DNA from: Microscillaceae bacterium
Lineage (GTDB): Bacteria > Bacteroidota > Bacteroidia > Cytophagales > Microscillaceae
Reading direction: 5' to 3'
Length of the DNA stretch: 64,000 nt
NCBI GenBank assembly: GCA_025054775.1
Contig: JANWZA010000047.1
Span: forward strand, 110,292-174,291
Under the pieces are notes generated by a model that had not been told where the DNA came from, made no database searches, and saw only the letters and a list, made by a program, of their open reading frames with translations. Positions 52,294 to 62,392 of this stretch are shown in pieces. Each line of letters opens with the position of its first letter. Position 1 is the first letter of the stretch. Position numbers and translations under genes: made by a program.

Positions 52294-54825
52294 TTAATAA
52301 TATTTTTGTTGCATTTTTTTCAATTTTTTAAGTTCTTGTTCTTGGAGTTTGTAAAGGGTAATATCTTGTATAAAGCCATTGACTTGGATAGGGCGTTTGC
52401 GTTCGTCTTTGAGGGCTCTGCCTGCAATTTTAATCCATTTTTGTTTTTGATTGCTCAAAATTACTCGTATATCCATTTCAAAGGGGTTTCCTAATTGTAA
52501 TGCTTCTTCCGCTCTACGGTTAAATTCTGATTTATCTTCAGGGTGAACCATTTTATTGAAAAAGTTGATTTCATTTTGAAATTCTGTTTCTTCTACTTCT
52601 AAAATAATAGCAGCGTTGTTGCTTAATTTAGTAACTTTCTTTTGAATATCAATCTGCCAACTGCCCATTTTTGCCATTTCAGCGGCTATTTGCATTTCTT
52701 GTTTTTGACTCTCGATTTGCAGGTATTTTTGTTTTTGCTGGGTAATATCTTGAGCATAAATAGCAATAAATTCGATGATATTTTTTTTATTTTTTATAGG
52801 TTGTAGGGTAAAGCAATAATCGGCATACTCGGTAAGAAAAGTAATTCTTTGTTCAAAAATGAGGGCTTGTTCTTGTGTAAAAGCTTTTTGTAGGTTATCT
52901 TTCCAGAGGTTATGGTAGTGGGTAGGAAGATAATTTAGTAGGTTTTGTTGTATTTTAGGCTCTAGGAATAATCGTTTGGTATATTGCTCAAAGGCGGTAT
53001 TGAAGAGTATGATTTGCATTTTTTTATCAATCAATAGCATAAATTGTGAGCTGTAGTTGAGTAAATAGCTCATAGCTTTTTCTTTTTCACGAAGTTTATC
53101 TATGGTTATGCTTTGTTCGTAGATTTGTTTTTCTAAGATATCTTGTAATCTTTCGGCCTCACGCTGTACTTTTGCTAAAAACTCTTCTTTCTCTTGGGAG
53201 GTTTTAAGCAAATATTCTAACTCGCGGCTTTTTCTTGCCATCTCTTCTTGAGTAGCTTGCAGCTCCTCCATGTTTTGCCTCATTTCTTCTTCTTGGGCTC
53301 GCAAGAGTTCGGCTTGGTTTTGTGTACTTTGTAAGAGTTTTTGGGTTTGTCGGTTTACTTTATCAGCTTTAATAAAGAAATAGAAATTTTCGGCTAATTT
53401 TTCTAAGAATTCAATTTTATATGGCTCAAATGGTGTAAAAGAAGCAAGCTCTAGTACACCTTCTACGTCTAGGTCGCGTTTGATAGGAATAACTAAAAAG
53501 AAGGTTGGATTGGATTCACCCAACCCTGAAGTAATTTGGCTGTATTTTTGTGGAACGTCTTTGAGGTAGATTGTAGTGCGTTCTAAAAAGGCTTGCCCTA
53601 TTAGTCCTTCGGCGTAGGTGGTGTGAATTTTTACTACCTTTTGCAAATATTTTTGCCTTGAATAGGCATAACAAGCCATTAATTCTAAATATTGTACTTG
53701 GTTTTTTATTTGATTTTCATTTTCTTGCAAAATAAAAACTCCTATTTGAGGCACTTGGATGTAATCGGCTAAATCAGCTACTAATTGGCGGCTTAGGCTG
53801 CGTAAATCTTGGGTCGTATTACGAAACAACTCGGCAAATTTAGTCAATCCTTCGGCAATCCAAGTGCGTTGCTTATCTTCTTGGGCTACTACTTTGAGGC
53901 GATTCCGCATTTCTACAAGGGTATTGCCTAGTATGTCATTCTCTCCCTTGGGTTGATAGTGTGCTTCTAAATTCCCTTTACCGATTTCTTGGGCAAATTG
54001 AGAAATCTGTTGTAGATTTTCTGTAATTTGGTTTACTTTTTCTAGTACTTGGTTTATTTCTTGGTATTGTTCTTTGATCAAACTTTGCGATATTTTGCCT
54101 TGATAGAGATAATCTAAGCAATGAATTAATTTAGCTATCAAGTAGCGAATAAAACGCTTAACAAGCGAAATAAATAGGAAAGTAGAGATTATTAGCACTA
54201 AGATACATACTACTAATATCCATATATTTTGGGAGATGCCTTGGCTTAAATCTCGGATTTGTTGGTTTAGGGTTTGTTTGTATGTACTTAACTTTTTAGC
54301 TAATACCCGCTGAAACTGGTTGTTGAGAGGTGTAAGTTTTTTGATTAAAATATCATTTACTTGCTTTTTGGCAAATTCATTTCTTCGCTCTGGGGCAAGT
54401 AAATTCTCAATTTCAGTTTGGTAAGATCTAATTTGTTTAAGTTGTGTAAGAAAGGTATCTATTTGAGTAGCTAAAAGTACGTCAGTACTAACACTTTTCA
54501 GATCGTTTAGTTCCTGGATTATAGGAGTAAGTTCTAAATTCCATATTTCTACTCGCTCTTCATTATACTGAGTTTCATAAGTATTGATGTAGTTTCCTAG
54601 TAAGCTATTGGTTTTGTTATATCCTGCTAGTAGTTCATTTAGGAGTATTACTTTTCGTAGCCCTGCTTCTTTTGATTTTAAGGCATCTTTGAAGTAAACT
54701 TGGTTTTGATAGGTTATGAATGATAATAAAATGATATTCAACAACAACATACTAGCTGTAAGAAGTGTTAGCCTTCCCACTAAGGTGTTTCTGAAATGAA
54801 GTGCATGGCTTTTTTGGGTAGTCAT
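52294..54825 (-). CDS. Membrane sensor with HAMP, GAF and PAS domains, no kinase
   Basis: This protein of ~843 residues is read from ATG 54825. It has a membrane helix near 20-36, an extracytoplasmic helical sensor (~37-190), a second helix (~200-222, IWILVVCILVLIISTFLFISLV) and a HAMP-like region with a downstream coiled coil. A GAF domain (~330-490) and a long coiled coil with the 'EEEMRQNMEELQATQEEM' motif (~500-590) follow, then two PAS domains (~595-710 and ~715-835). The chain ends after the last PAS in 'KKLKKMQQKYY'. There is no HisKA, HATPase, GGDEF or other output domain, so it must signal through a partner. A -7 box TATCTTTG lies at 54890-54897. The 54-residue membrane protein follows. 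Confidence 0.85.
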   Translation of the reverse strand: MTTQKSHALHFRNTLVGRLTLLTASMLLLNIILLSFITYQNQVYFKDALKSKEAGLRKVILLNELLAGYNKTNSLLGNYINTYETQYNEERVEIWNLELTPIIQELNDLKSVSTDVLLATQIDTFLTQLKQIRSYQTEIENLLAPERRNEFAKKQVNDILIKKLTPLNNQFQRVLAKKLSTYKQTLNQQIRDLSQGISQNIWILVVCILVLIISTFLFISLVKRFIRYLIAKLIHCLDYLYQGKISQSLIKEQYQEINQVLEKVNQITENLQQISQFAQEIGKGNLEAHYQPKGENDILGNTLVEMRNRLKVVAQEDKQRTWIAEGLTKFAELFRNTTQDLRSLSRQLVADLADYIQVPQIGVFILQENENQIKNQVQYLELMACYAYSRQKYLQKVVKIHTTYAEGLIGQAFLERTTIYLKDVPQKYSQITSGLGESNPTFFLVIPIKRDLDVEGVLELASFTPFEPYKIEFLEKLAENFYFFIKADKVNRQTQKLLQSTQNQAELLRAQEEEMRQNMEELQATQEEMARKSRELEYLLKTSQEKEEFLAKVQREAERLQDILEKQIYEQSITIDKLREKEKAMSYLLNYSSQFMLLIDKKMQIILFNTAFEQYTKRLFLEPKIQQNLLNYLPTHYHNLWKDNLQKAFTQEQALIFEQRITFLTEYADYCFTLQPIKNKKNIIEFIAIYAQDITQQKQKYLQIESQKQEMQIAAEMAKMGSWQIDIQKKVTKLSNNAAIILEVEETEFQNEINFFNKMVHPEDKSEFNRRAEEALQLGNPFEMDIRVILSNQKQKWIKIAGRALKDERKRPIQVNGFIQDITLYKLQEQELKKLKKMQQKYY

Positions 54826-54889
54826 AACAGCATTATTATAGATAGAGCAAAGGGGTAGTACGCCTTGCAAACTAAATTAAAACCTTGTG

Positions 54890-54897
54890 CAAAGATA
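54890..54897 (-). promoter_or_regulatory. -7 box for the GAF/PAS sensor
   Basis: Minus-strand TATCTTTG lies 65 bases upstream of ATG 54825. No well-spaced -33 was found. Confidence 0.45.
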
Positions 54898-54941
54898 GCT
54901 AAAAAAATATGCCAAAAGTGATAGGTATTCGTTAGGTTCTT

Positions 54942-57900
54942 TCATTTTTCTTCAATTTTTTTGATTTTCTCCTCTTTCTTTTTCTGCAAAAACTCGGGAG
55001 CAGGCTCGTTATCTTCGTCGCCTTTTAGTTGTTGTTCTTTATTTTTTTCTATTTTTCTTTTTTCTTTTTCTTGCAGGGTAGTTTTTTTCTCTGTGGGGTT
55101 GTTTTTTCTCAAACTCTCGGGCAGGGGTTCGTTGTCCTCGTCGCCTTGCAAGTAGCTATTGGAATTGTTTTTAGGTGCACTCTTTTGGTCTTTTTTCTCT
55201 ATAGTATTTTTGTTTGTTTCATTTTTTGATTGTTGATAAAATTCAGGGATTTGCTCGTTATCCTCTTGCAAGGTATCGCGCTTGAAAGTTACCTTTCCGA
55301 GTCGGTTTTTAAGGTAAGAGCGGAGTGCTTGAAGGGTAGTGTCTTTTTTTGTTTCATTTTGTATGTCTGTATTGCTATTGGCTTGGGCAAGGGTTTTAGC
55401 ATAGTTGGCTTTTCGTTCTATGCGGCTACGTAATTGTCTATTTTTTTCCTCTTTTTTGAGGATAAAATCTTTTAAGGTATTGAAACTGGCAGTATGCATA
55501 ATGCTCAACCCTGTAAGGGTGCTTGAAGGTGCGGCTGTTGTTCCTAAGGTTTGTGAGAGGTTTTGGTTATTACGTGTGTACATTTTGGCGCGTAGTTGCC
55601 CTTCTTTGGTGAGTAGGTATTCTATGGTCCAGTCTCCCATAACATTAGCAAAATCGGCTTGGTTTTGGGTATTAGTAAATCCTCCTTCACGCGTTACGCG
55701 TAGTCTGCCGTCTAGCATACGGTATGAAAATCGCATGCGGCTGGCATTGATATCAGTAGGATTTATTTCTAAATTGAGGTCTAAATTTTCATCTACTTGT
55801 GAAATAAAATGACTCAATTGGTTAGATACAAATTCGCTAATACTGTTCAAAGCTGAGGACGAAGAGGCACCTGCAAAAGAATTTTCTCTAAATAAGCTAT
55901 TCATAATCAAGATACCTGCGGCTTGACGCTTGAGCTCCTGCTCGTCGCTTTGTATGCGAGTTTCAAAATTAGCGATGGCTGTTTGCAGAGTAGAGTTAGA
56001 GGCACTTTTAGCTTTTCGTAAATCTAGGTTTAGTTTAATTTCTGGATTAAGTAACTTGCCTTTAAGGTCTAGCACTACTCCAATCGGATAGCGGCGTGAG
56101 AGTTCGGGATTTTGTAAATCGTTAGGGTTGTTGGTTTGGATTAAAGGCAGAAGTGAAACGGGTTTTTCATACACAGCATCAATATCCAAAATGCTTTCAA
56201 AAATATCTCCTACAAAAGTAATTTTACTTCCTGGAATTACCTTGAATGGTTTGCTCATAATACCTGCCAAAGTAAAATTGTACGAGCCTTGCTCAATGGT
56301 ATAAGTTCCGAACATACCGAATTCGCCGCGGGTATCTATTTTCATTTGTAAATTGCCTCTGCCTGCTCCACGCATAATGTCGCCTGTACGATTATCAAAA
56401 ATAATTTCAATTTCAGCATTGTCATTAAGTTCTAAATTGAAATTCATAACTAATCCGCTCAGATCTAATTGTTTAGTGGCTTTTTCTTTTTGCAAGGTAT
56501 CCTTAAAACTTACAAACTCAATAAAATCGCTACTACTTACTTCTGTACCTTGAAAAAGTGGTAAGATAATTTTAGTATCTTTTTCGCTGCGGGCATTGAT
56601 ATTGAGTATAAGTTTGTCAGGAGAGCCTTTAATTTCCATGTTACCTGTGGCATAGGCTCTACCATAAAAAAGGTTATTATCTTTGATGGTGGTGTTCAAG
56701 AGGGCAAAATCATTAAATCTTCCTTTGAGGTCTAATTGTACGTGGCTGAATCCTTTATGCGTCATGATACCACTAAGCATAGCTCTATGCCGAAACTCAT
56801 CGCGTAAAATGAAACGCTGAATATCAATTAAATCATTTTGGAAACCTATTGTACCTTCCATTGTGTAGTGGGTTCCCAAATAATTAACTTTCATGCCACC
56901 ATTTTTGAGATTAATTATTCCTTCTATGATAGGGTGCGAGAGATTACCTCTAACTACTAATTGCCCGTTAAGTTGCCCACGTAGTTTAGAAACGATGCCT
57001 TGTGCAAAAGGTTCTATGATTTCCAAGTCTGTATTCTTCAAGTCGGTAATGATATTAAGTTGGTTTTGTTTCTCTTCTAATTGGTAAGTACCTGCTACAT
57101 CCATAATATGCTTACCCAAACGGTAGACGTAAGCACTAAGTTGTATACTTCGTGTGGCTTCGCTAAGCTCTATCTTACTTGTCAAGTCGCCGATGAGAAA
57201 GTTGTTATACATCAAATTTTCAAGGTCAGCTTCAGCAAGGAAGACGGGTTTTTGATATAAGTTTTCTGCAAAGCCTGTCATATTGAGAATACCTGCCACG
57301 GGTAAGCCCAAGAAATTAGCGAAACCTTCTAGTTCTACATCTTTGATGTTGAGGTCTAAATGGCTATTAGGGTCTTCACTAATTTCACCATTTGCTTCTA
57401 TGCGTGAACTTCGCATTTGGGCGTTGAATAAAGCAAAGTTATGGATTTTAATTCTTGAGCCTTGAATATTGATTTGATTATTTGCTGAGATTCGCCAATT
57501 ATTTTCCAGAAGTCGTAGTTGTGAAGGGTAAAATGAAATAGAAAGTGAATCTTCATTGAATACAAGTGCTCCTGAGAGTTTGATAAAGTTTGCACTTGCT
57601 TGTTGGTATAATTCTGCTTCGAAGTCGATTTCGCTTTCTTCCCAGAGCAGGTTGAGGGTAAATTTTTCGGTTTTTAGTCCTGCAATTTCTTGTTTGTTAG
57701 ACTCTACATGAATCTCAGCTTCTATGACGGTAGTATCGGCGGTTTTGGTGGTTTCAATATCTACCTTTATGCCGTAAATTTTGTTTTTTCCTAAAATGAG
57801 CGAGTCGATTGGTTTAAGGGTTTTAAGTCTAAAAGTTTCTGTTTTACCGTTCTCAAAAAAGCCTTCTAGACGTGTATTTTTGGAAAGGTAGGCAGTAGTA

Positions 57901-60041
57901 TCTACGAATTTCAAAATAGGGTTCAAATCTTGGAAATTTACTTGGAAACGAATGTTGTAATCGTCTATTTTTTTCTGTTTTCTTTTGTTGGTATAATATT
58001 TTTTTATTTCTTCTTGTTTGTTTTTGAGAGCTAACACATATTCCTGTGCCATTGTAGGAATATCTTTGAGCAATTGTGAAAATACAAAGTTGCCCTTCAT
58101 TTTCACTTGCAGAAGTTCGGAATTGACTTGCAGGTTTTGCTGTTTGCCTATTCTTTCAGCAATAATTTGGAGTGAGTCTATGTGTAATTGATTTTTATTA
58201 TAGTGCAAATCAAGGTTTCGTACTATGGAATTTCCTGTAAGGCTATCCAAATCTACTCCTTGGATGTTAGCCTCTAAATTGGCACTGAATATTGTAGGTA
58301 CATCGGCAAAGCCCAAAGGTTGTAAACTGATGCGGTTGATTTGTGTTTTAAGGTTGAACTCCCCAATCGGTTTGCTAGGATATTGAAGTTGTTTGTTAAA
58401 ATCAATTCGACCTGCTAACTGAAAATTTAGGTTTGTATCTTTGGCAATACAATTTCCTTCAAATTTTTTGTGATAGAACTTGCCCTCAATCCAAATATCG
58501 TGGTAAGCATATTTGTTGAAAATAGCCTCTTTTATTTTAGCTTTAAGTTTGAAATTTGCCGTTTGTGGTGTAAAGCCTGTACCTTCAATTTCCCCTTGTA
58601 AGTTAAGGGTGGAGAGCGGAATAGCTAATTTGAGTAATTTACCTATGTGTAAGTTTTGCGTCAGAATTTGCCCTTTGTAATATGAGTTTGCTTCTTTTTC
58701 ATCTAAAGCTAACGTAATATTCGCTTTGAACAAGCCTACCTGCGAAACAACACTAGCTTGGGTACTAAAATGTGTGGTAGTACCTTGAAACCTTCCATGC
58801 AGTTGTGTAACTCCCATTTGGGCTAAAAGTATGTTAGTCTCCTCTTGCGGAATGTATTGCCGTAGGTCGTGGGGCAGGAATTGGGCTCTTTCTATTTGTA
58901 AATCCATTTTCAAATTTTCTACCGAAGGCAACCCTTGAAAAGCGAAATCCCCTTTGAAATGTGTATTTTCCCCAAACCACAAATCCGTTGCCCGTAAACA
59001 AAAATTGTTCACTTTGCCGACAAACGACCCTCTAATGCGCCATACATCTTGGTACATTTTCAATTCATCAGCAGCTATTAAAGCTAAATCGGCAGAGTGA
59101 ATGATGGCACTGTCTAAATATGCTGTAATAATAACTTTTTCAATAAAGTTGCTTAAATCAGAGGGCTCTTGATAGTCAAGAGCTAAATGTTTATTTATCA
59201 AGGAGTTGCCAACAGCCAAATGCAAATTATTGAGGTGCAGATAAGCACTTGCATAGTCGAAAGTTGTTTTTAATTCGTGAATTTTGAGTTGAGTTTTGCG
59301 TTCTTGGGCTTTGAACTGCTTAATATTCATTTGCACTGTATCAGCTCGCAAACGTAAATTTTCAATTTCAGCTTGGATATGGTGAAACCCAAAGTGTAGC
59401 CAGTCAATATTGGGGGTACTAATAGGTAAACTGCTGTCGTCATCATAATTAAAATGGAAATTCATTAAGCTAATTTTTTTCAAATAAGTAGTAGAAGGGT
59501 TAGGAGAAGGTGGTGAGGGTGTGGGATATAGAAGACTATCCAAGTGAATTATGAAAAGATTGATATTCAGGTCTTTGGCTTTTAGAAGATAACGAATATT
59601 AAGCGAACCACCTGTAAGTTGAATGTCATTAATTGTAACATCACCATTTTTAGTAATGGTATGGTAGTCGAAATCAGCCCATAGTTTTTGGGCTTGAATC
59701 ATAGGTTTATTTTCTAAATCTGTAATTGTAAGGTTTTTGATTTGAATAGTGCTCTCCCAGAAATCGATCTTAATATTTTGAATAGAGATTTTGTGTTTGA
59801 GTTTGCCACTTACCCAGTCTGTGGCTAATCTGACTATGGCTGTTTGTACTACCGAAAATTGCAGAGCAATAGCTAAAATAATGCTAATAGCTAAAAACGA
59901 AAAGAATATTTGCCGAAGTAGTCGTAACTTTTTCCAAAAGATTTTACTTAGCACATAACCTATGCGTTGCCAACTTGTGCGCTGGATACGAGCCTGTTTT
60001 ATTAGTTCCTGAATAGGACTTTCTGCTTGAGGTTTTGGCAT
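54942..60041 (-). CDS. tamB: TamB-family translocation/assembly protein
   Basis: TamB is a giant AsmA-like protein that bridges inner and outer membrane and takes part in outer-membrane assembly and phospholipid transport. Of its 1699 residues, an N-terminal membrane anchor (~45-65, FLAISIILAIALQFSVVQTAI) is followed by >1300 residues of repetitive beta-strands ('GxxxLxxGxxxI...'). The conserved C-terminal DUF490 domain (~1150-1540) contains 'EFGMFGTYTIEQGSYNFTLAGI', 'GDIFESILDIDAVYEKPVSL' and 'LSRRYPIGVVLDLKGKL' (separate segments). The last ~150 residues are a charged disordered tail with three DEDNEP-type repeats. No tamA gene is adjacent. A promoter lies at 60098-60129. Confidence 0.92.
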   Translation of the reverse strand: MPKPQAESPIQELIKQARIQRTSWQRIGYVLSKIFWKKLRLLRQIFFSFLAISIILAIALQFSVVQTAIVRLATDWVSGKLKHKISIQNIKIDFWESTIQIKNLTITDLENKPMIQAQKLWADFDYHTITKNGDVTINDIQLTGGSLNIRYLLKAKDLNINLFIIHLDSLLYPTPSPPSPNPSTTYLKKISLMNFHFNYDDDSSLPISTPNIDWLHFGFHHIQAEIENLRLRADTVQMNIKQFKAQERKTQLKIHELKTTFDYASAYLHLNNLHLAVGNSLINKHLALDYQEPSDLSNFIEKVIITAYLDSAIIHSADLALIAADELKMYQDVWRIRGSFVGKVNNFCLRATDLWFGENTHFKGDFAFQGLPSVENLKMDLQIERAQFLPHDLRQYIPQEETNILLAQMGVTQLHGRFQGTTTHFSTQASVVSQVGLFKANITLALDEKEANSYYKGQILTQNLHIGKLLKLAIPLSTLNLQGEIEGTGFTPQTANFKLKAKIKEAIFNKYAYHDIWIEGKFYHKKFEGNCIAKDTNLNFQLAGRIDFNKQLQYPSKPIGEFNLKTQINRISLQPLGFADVPTIFSANLEANIQGVDLDSLTGNSIVRNLDLHYNKNQLHIDSLQIIAERIGKQQNLQVNSELLQVKMKGNFVFSQLLKDIPTMAQEYVLALKNKQEEIKKYYTNKRKQKKIDDYNIRFQVNFQDLNPILKFVDTTAYLSKNTRLEGFFENGKTETFRLKTLKPIDSLILGKNKIYGIKVDIETTKTADTTVIEAEIHVESNKQEIAGLKTEKFTLNLLWEESEIDFEAELYQQASANFIKLSGALVFNEDSLSISFYPSQLRLLENNWRISANNQINIQGSRIKIHNFALFNAQMRSSRIEANGEISEDPNSHLDLNIKDVELEGFANFLGLPVAGILNMTGFAENLYQKPVFLAEADLENLMYNNFLIGDLTSKIELSEATRSIQLSAYVYRLGKHIMDVAGTYQLEEKQNQLNIITDLKNTDLEIIEPFAQGIVSKLRGQLNGQLVVRGNLSHPIIEGIINLKNGGMKVNYLGTHYTMEGTIGFQNDLIDIQRFILRDEFRHRAMLSGIMTHKGFSHVQLDLKGRFNDFALLNTTIKDNNLFYGRAYATGNMEIKGSPDKLILNINARSEKDTKIILPLFQGTEVSSSDFIEFVSFKDTLQKEKATKQLDLSGLVMNFNLELNDNAEIEIIFDNRTGDIMRGAGRGNLQMKIDTRGEFGMFGTYTIEQGSYNFTLAGIMSKPFKVIPGSKITFVGDIFESILDIDAVYEKPVSLLPLIQTNNPNDLQNPELSRRYPIGVVLDLKGKLLNPEIKLNLDLRKAKSASNSTLQTAIANFETRIQSDEQELKRQAAGILIMNSLFRENSFAGASSSSALNSISEFVSNQLSHFISQVDENLDLNLEINPTDINASRMRFSYRMLDGRLRVTREGGFTNTQNQADFANVMGDWTIEYLLTKEGQLRAKMYTRNNQNLSQTLGTTAAPSSTLTGLSIMHTASFNTLKDFILKKEEKNRQLRSRIERKANYAKTLAQANSNTDIQNETKKDTTLQALRSYLKNRLGKVTFKRDTLQEDNEQIPEFYQQSKNETNKNTIEKKDQKSAPKNNSNSYLQGDEDNEPLPESLRKNNPTEKKTTLQEKEKRKIEKNKEQQLKGDEDNEPAPEFLQKKKEEKIKKIEEK
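54945..55265 (-). repeat. Acidic-proline repeats in the TamB tail
   Basis: Three copies of (GD)EDNEPxPEFL occur at residues ~1593, ~1634 and ~1675 (EDNEQIPEFY, GDEDNEPLPESL, GDEDNEPAPEFL), spaced ~41 residues apart by lysine/glutamate-rich linkers. Confidence 0.8.
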
Positions 60042-60097
60042 GGCAAAGTGTTAGGATAAACCTCTATGGTTTAGACAAAAACTGTCAAGTTAGTTGC

Positions 60098-60129
60098 CAA
60101 AGTTACACTTTTTTTACGTACTTCCCAAA
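60098..60129 (-). promoter_or_regulatory. Promoter of tamB
   Basis: Minus-strand TTTG (60129-60126), N20, TAACTTTG (60105-60098) lies 57 bases upstream of the tamB ATG. Confidence 0.75.
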
Positions 60130-60259
60130 AGTTTGCTTATGCTGTAAAAAGTGGGAGAAGTTTGTAGAAATTAACAATGTTTTATCTTCTAAATGCAAGG
60201 AGTTTTGAGTGTAAATTGTATGTGATTTTTATGGTTAATTTTTTTTCAAGAGGTTTGTA

Positions 60260-62380
60260 TTATTTGCTAAATTTATGAATATTTTCAGGATAGTCAATTT
60301 CATTAATTTGTTGTACTATTTTTTTTGTCACCTCGTCAAGTTCTTTGCTTGCTTTGAGTATTGATTCAACGTATTTGTTTTTCATCTCCTCGGTTTCATC
60401 TTTATAGTTTTGTAACAAATTGCAAAGCCCTAAAATATTAGCTAAGGGTCTTCGAAGTTCATGAGATTGTTGCCAAGCAATCTTTTGTAAAACTTTATTT
60501 TGCTGCAAAATCATATCTTGTTTTTTTTTAAGTTCGGTTATATCTTGTAAAATCACAATAATAAGCGTATTTCTATTTACTGTAAAAGTATTAAGGTTAG
60601 CCTGTATTACTATTTCTTTTTTGTCTTTGGTGAGGGCTGTTAAATATGTTCCCATTTGCTTGGCTTCTCCTCCTTGTTGCATATAATTTTGGTGTAGGAT
60701 TACATGCTTTTCTCTAAATCTCTCGGGGATAAGAAAATCTATCTTTCTACCTAATACTTCACTTTCGGCATAGCCGAAAACCTTTTGAAACTCTTGATTT
60801 ACATATTGTATAATGGTATTTTCGTTTACAATAAGTAAAGGGTGGGGGACAGCCTCAAGAGTTTTTTGTAATTTAGTTTCGCTTTCTTGGAGTTGCAGTT
60901 CTCTTGTTTTTCGTTCTGTAATGTTTTGTACATTTTGGGCAAGTCCTATGATTTGTTGTTGCTCATCCAATATCGGATAGATGGAGAATTGCCACCATTC
61001 TGTGCCATCTGTTCGCTCGAGTTTAATGTTTTCACCTTGTAACGCTCTTAGATAATACTCTTCAAATTCAGCTTTGTATTCAGGTAAGATATAATCTAAT
61101 GAATTTTCACCTATTTGGGCTTCTTTGCCGAATACTTGTTGGGTAATCTTACGAGCTACTTGATTATTGTAGCGGATAGTGAAGTTTCTATCCAGAAAAG
61201 TACTTGCTTCTGAGGTGCTTTCGTAGATTGCGCGAAGCATATATTCTTTTTCTTTTAGTTGAAGTTCGGCTTTCTTTTTCTCGTCAATATCTTTGGTGTT
61301 GAGGCTTATTCCTATCAATTTGTTATTTGCGTCATATATTGGCAAATAGGTTACTTCAAACCAAATTTTTTTATTGCCTACTTGTCGTTGTACTTCAATT
61401 CTATGTGTTTCTCCTTGCAGGGCTAAAGGAAAATATTTATCAAAAACTTCTTTTCCTTCTGGGAGTAGGAAGTCTTTAATAGGAGCATCAATTTGTAATG
61501 GTTTATGAAAGTTTTTGATAGCCAACTCATTAGCTACTTTATTAAAATTCATAATTTTAGCTTCAGGGCTAATGAGGAGGTTGCTATCGGTAGTGCTGTT
61601 GTAAAAAGCGTTAAGTTTATTTTCAGAATTTTGTATAGCAATTTGGTTTTTTTTCTCTTGGGTAATATCTCTAAAAAACACTGTTAGCCCTTCTATAGAA
61701 GGATAAACTACCGTACTGAACCACTTATCAAGGTCTGGATGGTAGTCTTCAAAAGTAATCGTGAGGTTTTCATGCATAGCTTTTCGAAATTGGGTAGGAT
61801 AGTTATAGCTTGGCACATCAGGGAACACATCCCATACGCATTTACCTATGAGATTCTCACGGCTTATACCTAAAATCTGCTCAGCGACTTTATTAACTTT
61901 TACGAACTTCCATTCTCTATCAAGTTGATAAAAACCGTCTGTAATCTTTTCAACGATTGTTTCTATTTTTTGAGCAAATTCTTTGGCTTGCCGACTAGCT
62001 CTTTCGGTTTCAGTGATGTCATGTCCTAAACAAATTATACCTAAAGGCTTATTCTCTTGGTTTTTGAAGATAGAGAACTCCCACTCTGTCCAATAAAAAT
62101 CGTCAAGGTTGCTATCTGGTTTTCGCAAGCGAACTTTTACTACTTTGCTAGGGTTAGCAAGGCACTGCTCTACGGCTCTCAAACAGAGTGCGTGGTCTTC
62201 AGGGTAGATAGTAATAAATGATGGTTGCCCTATGAGGTCTTCACGAATAAATGAAAAACGTTTTCTAAAAACTTCATTTACAAAAACATATTTACCTTCT
62301 AAATCGGTAATGACAAGTGAGTAAGTCTCTGAATTTAAAAGACAATCTGGAAGTAAGCATTTTATTTCGTTTTCTCTCAT
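60260..62380 (-). CDS. Five-PAS sensor protein with HisKA but no ATPase domain
   Basis: This 706-residue soluble protein has five PAS domains at about 10-125, 145-250, 255-375, 380-500 and 510-625. They are recognisable by 'ITDLEGKYVFVNEVF', 'DREWKFVKVNKVAEQ', 'PEAKIMNFNKVANE', 'DRNFTIRYNNQVA' and 'NENTIIQYVNQEF', each closed by DITE/NITE-type PAC ends. A HisKA-like dimerisation helix (~635-700) carries the histidine in SHELRRPLANILGL. The protein stops there; HATPase_c is absent, so it cannot autophosphorylate alone. It starts 12 bases after the STAS-like gene. It may be phosphorylated in trans or act as a dimerisation platform. Confidence 0.88.
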   Translation of the reverse strand: MRENEIKCLLPDCLLNSETYSLVITDLEGKYVFVNEVFRKRFSFIREDLIGQPSFITIYPEDHALCLRAVEQCLANPSKVVKVRLRKPDSNLDDFYWTEWEFSIFKNQENKPLGIICLGHDITETERASRQAKEFAQKIETIVEKITDGFYQLDREWKFVKVNKVAEQILGISRENLIGKCVWDVFPDVPSYNYPTQFRKAMHENLTITFEDYHPDLDKWFSTVVYPSIEGLTVFFRDITQEKKNQIAIQNSENKLNAFYNSTTDSNLLISPEAKIMNFNKVANELAIKNFHKPLQIDAPIKDFLLPEGKEVFDKYFPLALQGETHRIEVQRQVGNKKIWFEVTYLPIYDANNKLIGISLNTKDIDEKKKAELQLKEKEYMLRAIYESTSEASTFLDRNFTIRYNNQVARKITQQVFGKEAQIGENSLDYILPEYKAEFEEYYLRALQGENIKLERTDGTEWWQFSIYPILDEQQQIIGLAQNVQNITERKTRELQLQESETKLQKTLEAVPHPLLIVNENTIIQYVNQEFQKVFGYAESEVLGRKIDFLIPERFREKHVILHQNYMQQGGEAKQMGTYLTALTKDKKEIVIQANLNTFTVNRNTLIIVILQDITELKKKQDMILQQNKVLQKIAWQQSHELRRPLANILGLCNLLQNYKDETEEMKNKYVESILKASKELDEVTKKIVQQINEIDYPENIHKFSK

Positions 62381-62392
62381 AGCTTTTAGCTG

